Below, one piece after another: positions 62,443-64,000 of a stretch of 64,000 nt of DNA. The DNA is from Pseudomonas sp. H9 (lineage in GTDB: Bacteria; Pseudomonadota; Gammaproteobacteria; Pseudomonadales; Pseudomonadaceae), in NCBI RefSeq assembly GCF_004353925.1, contig NZ_SMOK01000017.1, forward strand, positions 124,001 through 188,000. The letters are read 5' to 3'. Made by a program: the position numbers and the translations under genes. How positions within the stretch are numbered: the stretch's first letter is position 1; each line of letters starts with the position of its first letter. The notes below the pieces were generated by a model. That model searched no databases. It was given only the letters and a program-made list of their open reading frames with translations, and had not been told where the DNA came from.

Positions 62443-63498
62443 ATGTCGAAACAGCGCCAATTCACCCTGATCAGCCTGATCCTGCTCGTTGTGCTGGGCC
62501 TTGGCGGCTACTTCTGGCGTGATGACAGCCCGGCCCCTACGCCCGTACTCAAGCACACCTATGTCAAGGCCCTGGCCATGGCACATAACGGCCAACCCGG
62601 TGCCGCCCGGGTGTTGTATCAGCAGTTGGGGCGCACTGACCTGTCCGCCATTCGCCGTGCAGGCCTATACGAAGAACTGCCCAATTACCCCTCGCCCCTG
62701 GCATTGAAACTGGCCAGTGCTGACCTGCAGCACGCCGATCCCCTGGTACGCCGGGCGGCCATTGCCAGCATTCAGGCGATGTTGCCCGACGCCCAGCGCA
62801 GCCTGGTCCTCGGCCCCTTGCTCGATGACGAAGACCTCAGTGTGCGCTTTGCTGTGGTCGATGCCCTGCTGGGGCTCGGCCCGGACGATATCGGCCTGTA
62901 CTTCGGTCCCTTCCAGCACACACTGGAGCAATACCAACAGGCGCTGGCACAACAAACCGACGACATCGCGGCACAACTGCACCTGGCCCAGCTGTACTTG
63001 CACGAAAACAGCCTGGAAGAAGCCGCTGCGGCAGTGCAAACAACCTTACAGCTGGACCCGGACAACCTTGAAGCCCTGGCCGTTCAGGTGCAGATCCTCG
63101 AACGCCAGGGCCAGACCGACGCCTCGCGTCAGGTACTGGCCACTGCCCTGCAACAACGCCCGGATTCGGCCTTCCTACAACATGAGCTCGGGCGCTGGCT
63201 GCTGCGTCACGACCAGGACGAGTACGCCTTGCTGGCCTTCGCCCGCGCCCTGGAACTTGAACCCGACAACAATGAGTACCGCTATACCCTGGCGACCGCG
63301 CTGCACCAACTGGAGCAGGTGGAACCGGCGCAGAAACAACTGGAGGCGCTACTAGCCCGCGACCCGGCCAACCGCAAGGCCAGGGTGTTGTTGATTGAGT
63401 ACTGGAAAGAAACCGGGCAAATGCAGAACGTGCAAGTGCTGCTGGCGCAGCTGGAACAACTCAACCCCGACGACCCGCTGGTACAGCAAGGCCTGTAA
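62443..63498 (+). CDS. Membrane-anchored HEAT/TPR-repeat protein
   Basis: 351 residues from ATG at 62443. One N-terminal membrane helix (LISLILLVVLGLGGYFW), then HEAT-like repeats around residues 75-150 (ADPLVRRAAIASIQAMLPDA, EDLSVRFAVVDALLGLGPDD) and at least four TPR units (AQLHLAQLYLHENSLEEAAA, HELGRWLLRHDQDEYALLAF, NEYRYTLATALHQLEQVEPA). The fold is a scaffold for protein contacts, probably on the periplasmic side; partners are unknown. Related proteins occur with cytochrome c nitrite or ccm systems, but none is seen here. Confidence 0.8.
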   Translation: MSKQRQFTLISLILLVVLGLGGYFWRDDSPAPTPVLKHTYVKALAMAHNGQPGAARVLYQQLGRTDLSAIRRAGLYEELPNYPSPLALKLASADLQHADPLVRRAAIASIQAMLPDAQRSLVLGPLLDDEDLSVRFAVVDALLGLGPDDIGLYFGPFQHTLEQYQQALAQQTDDIAAQLHLAQLYLHENSLEEAAAAVQTTLQLDPDNLEALAVQVQILERQGQTDASRQVLATALQQRPDSAFLQHELGRWLLRHDQDEYALLAFARALELEPDNNEYRYTLATALHQLEQVEPAQKQLEALLARDPANRKARVLLIEYWKETGQMQNVQVLLAQLEQLNPDDPLVQQGL

Positions 63499-63622
63499 CG
63501 CAGCACGCTGACCGTCGGGCAATACGGGTGAACCTGCGCCTCGATGCCGTGGTCCAGTGATAGTGCAGCAACAGTGGACGCCACCAGCGAACACTGCCTG
63601 CTCCTATCACAGGAGGCTCCCG

Positions 63623-64000
63623 GTGAGCGACTCGTCACCCGCCCTACAGCGCGATGCGACCCCACACCAGACACACCCGGCAGATGCCCTGGCCGAGGCC
63701 GCTACCGTGGATCATCTACGCATCCTGACGGTCAACGCCCACAAGGGTTTCAGCGCGCTGAACCGGCACTATGTGCTGCCCGAGCTACGCGAAGCGGTGC
63801 GCAGTGAAGACGCCGATCTGGTGTTTCTTCAGGAAGTGCTCGGCAGCCATCGACGTCATGGCTTGCGTCACCGCAACTGGTCGGATGTACCTCAATACGA
63901 GTTTCTCGCCGACAGCCTCTGGCCGGTGTTCGCTTATGGTCGCAACGCGGTGTACCCCGACGGCGAACACGGCAACGCCCTGTTGTCAAAGTACCCGATC
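63623..64000 (+). CDS. Endonuclease/exonuclease/phosphatase-family protein, N-terminus only
   Basis: Opens with a GTG six bases after AGGAGG (63611-63616) and stays open for 126 codons to the window end. After a polar ~35-residue leader comes [20 protein letters not shown], then [12 protein letters not shown] with the metal-binding Glu, and [13 protein letters not shown], the usual EEP-fold order (N..H..QE..NALLSK). Members hydrolyse phosphodiesters in nucleic acid or lipid. The rest lies outside the window. Confidence 0.85.
   Translation, partial: MSDSSPALQRDATPHQTHPADALAEAATVDHLRILTVNAHKGFSALNRHYVLPELREAVRSEDADLVFLQEVLGSHRRHGLRHRNWSDVPQYEFLADSLWPVFAYGRNAVYPDGEHGNALLSKYPI

Overview
The window is chromosomal DNA from a Pseudomonas, most likely of the P. 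putida group. The main signs are many copies of a short repetitive extragenic palindrome (REP) beginning gtaggagcgggcttgcccc, genes typical of the genus (mexEF-oprN, pfeA-pfeRS, FecIR surface-signalling units, the DUF3649/PepSY/DUF3325 trio, DUF2790), and high G+C. No rRNA, tRNA, CRISPR array, integrase or transposase was seen.

Layout. 1-4020: a left-going cluster of nitrilase-family amidase, polyamine-type binding protein and P1-family peptidase (cut by the window edge), facing a right-going LuxR regulator and a short-chain dehydrogenase. 4266-7135: a somewhat lower-G+C block with a two-domain glyoxalase-like protein, two very small LuxR-type HTH proteins that overlap by one base, and a 463-residue protein of unknown function (a weak guess is an Evf-like virulence factor). 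7659-15804: housekeeping and accessory genes (CAP protein, GNAT plus PuuE-like deacetylase, two DUF1254/DUF1214 proteins, lytic transglycosylase, DUF2790 protein, His-tailed cytochrome c). 16003-21629: an unrecognised pair of Ala/Gly-rich membrane proteins, an odd alpha/beta hydrolase divergent from a LysR gene, and a BetT-type choline transporter.

21749-38409 is rich in iron-uptake genes. It has three complete cell-surface-signalling sets (ECF sigma factor, FecR-like regulator, STN-containing TonB receptor), with Fur-box-like sites at two of the three sigma genes. A second iron block at 47928-54607 carries the PfeA enterobactin-type receptor, the PfeSR two-component system and the DUF3649-PepSY-DUF3325 membrane trio.

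38495-46029 is a left-going eight-gene operon divergent from a GcvA-like LysR regulator: Rieske oxygenase, its flavin/2Fe-2S reductase, a complete polar-amino-acid ABC importer, a histidine-ammonia-lyase homologue whose Ala-Ser-Gly cofactor tripeptide is absent, and a VOC protein. It looks like an import-and-degrade pathway for an amino-acid-like compound. It is the best candidate for an undescribed system here.

The regulator's 3' end is followed by a 368-bp tandem array (46896-47975) made of the regulator's tail, a REP and pieces of the neighbouring gene; this is the most unusual DNA structure in the window. The right end carries a chloroperoxidase-type hydrolase, a small lipoprotein, the MexEF-OprN efflux operon, a HEAT/TPR protein and the start of an endonuclease/exonuclease/phosphatase-family gene.
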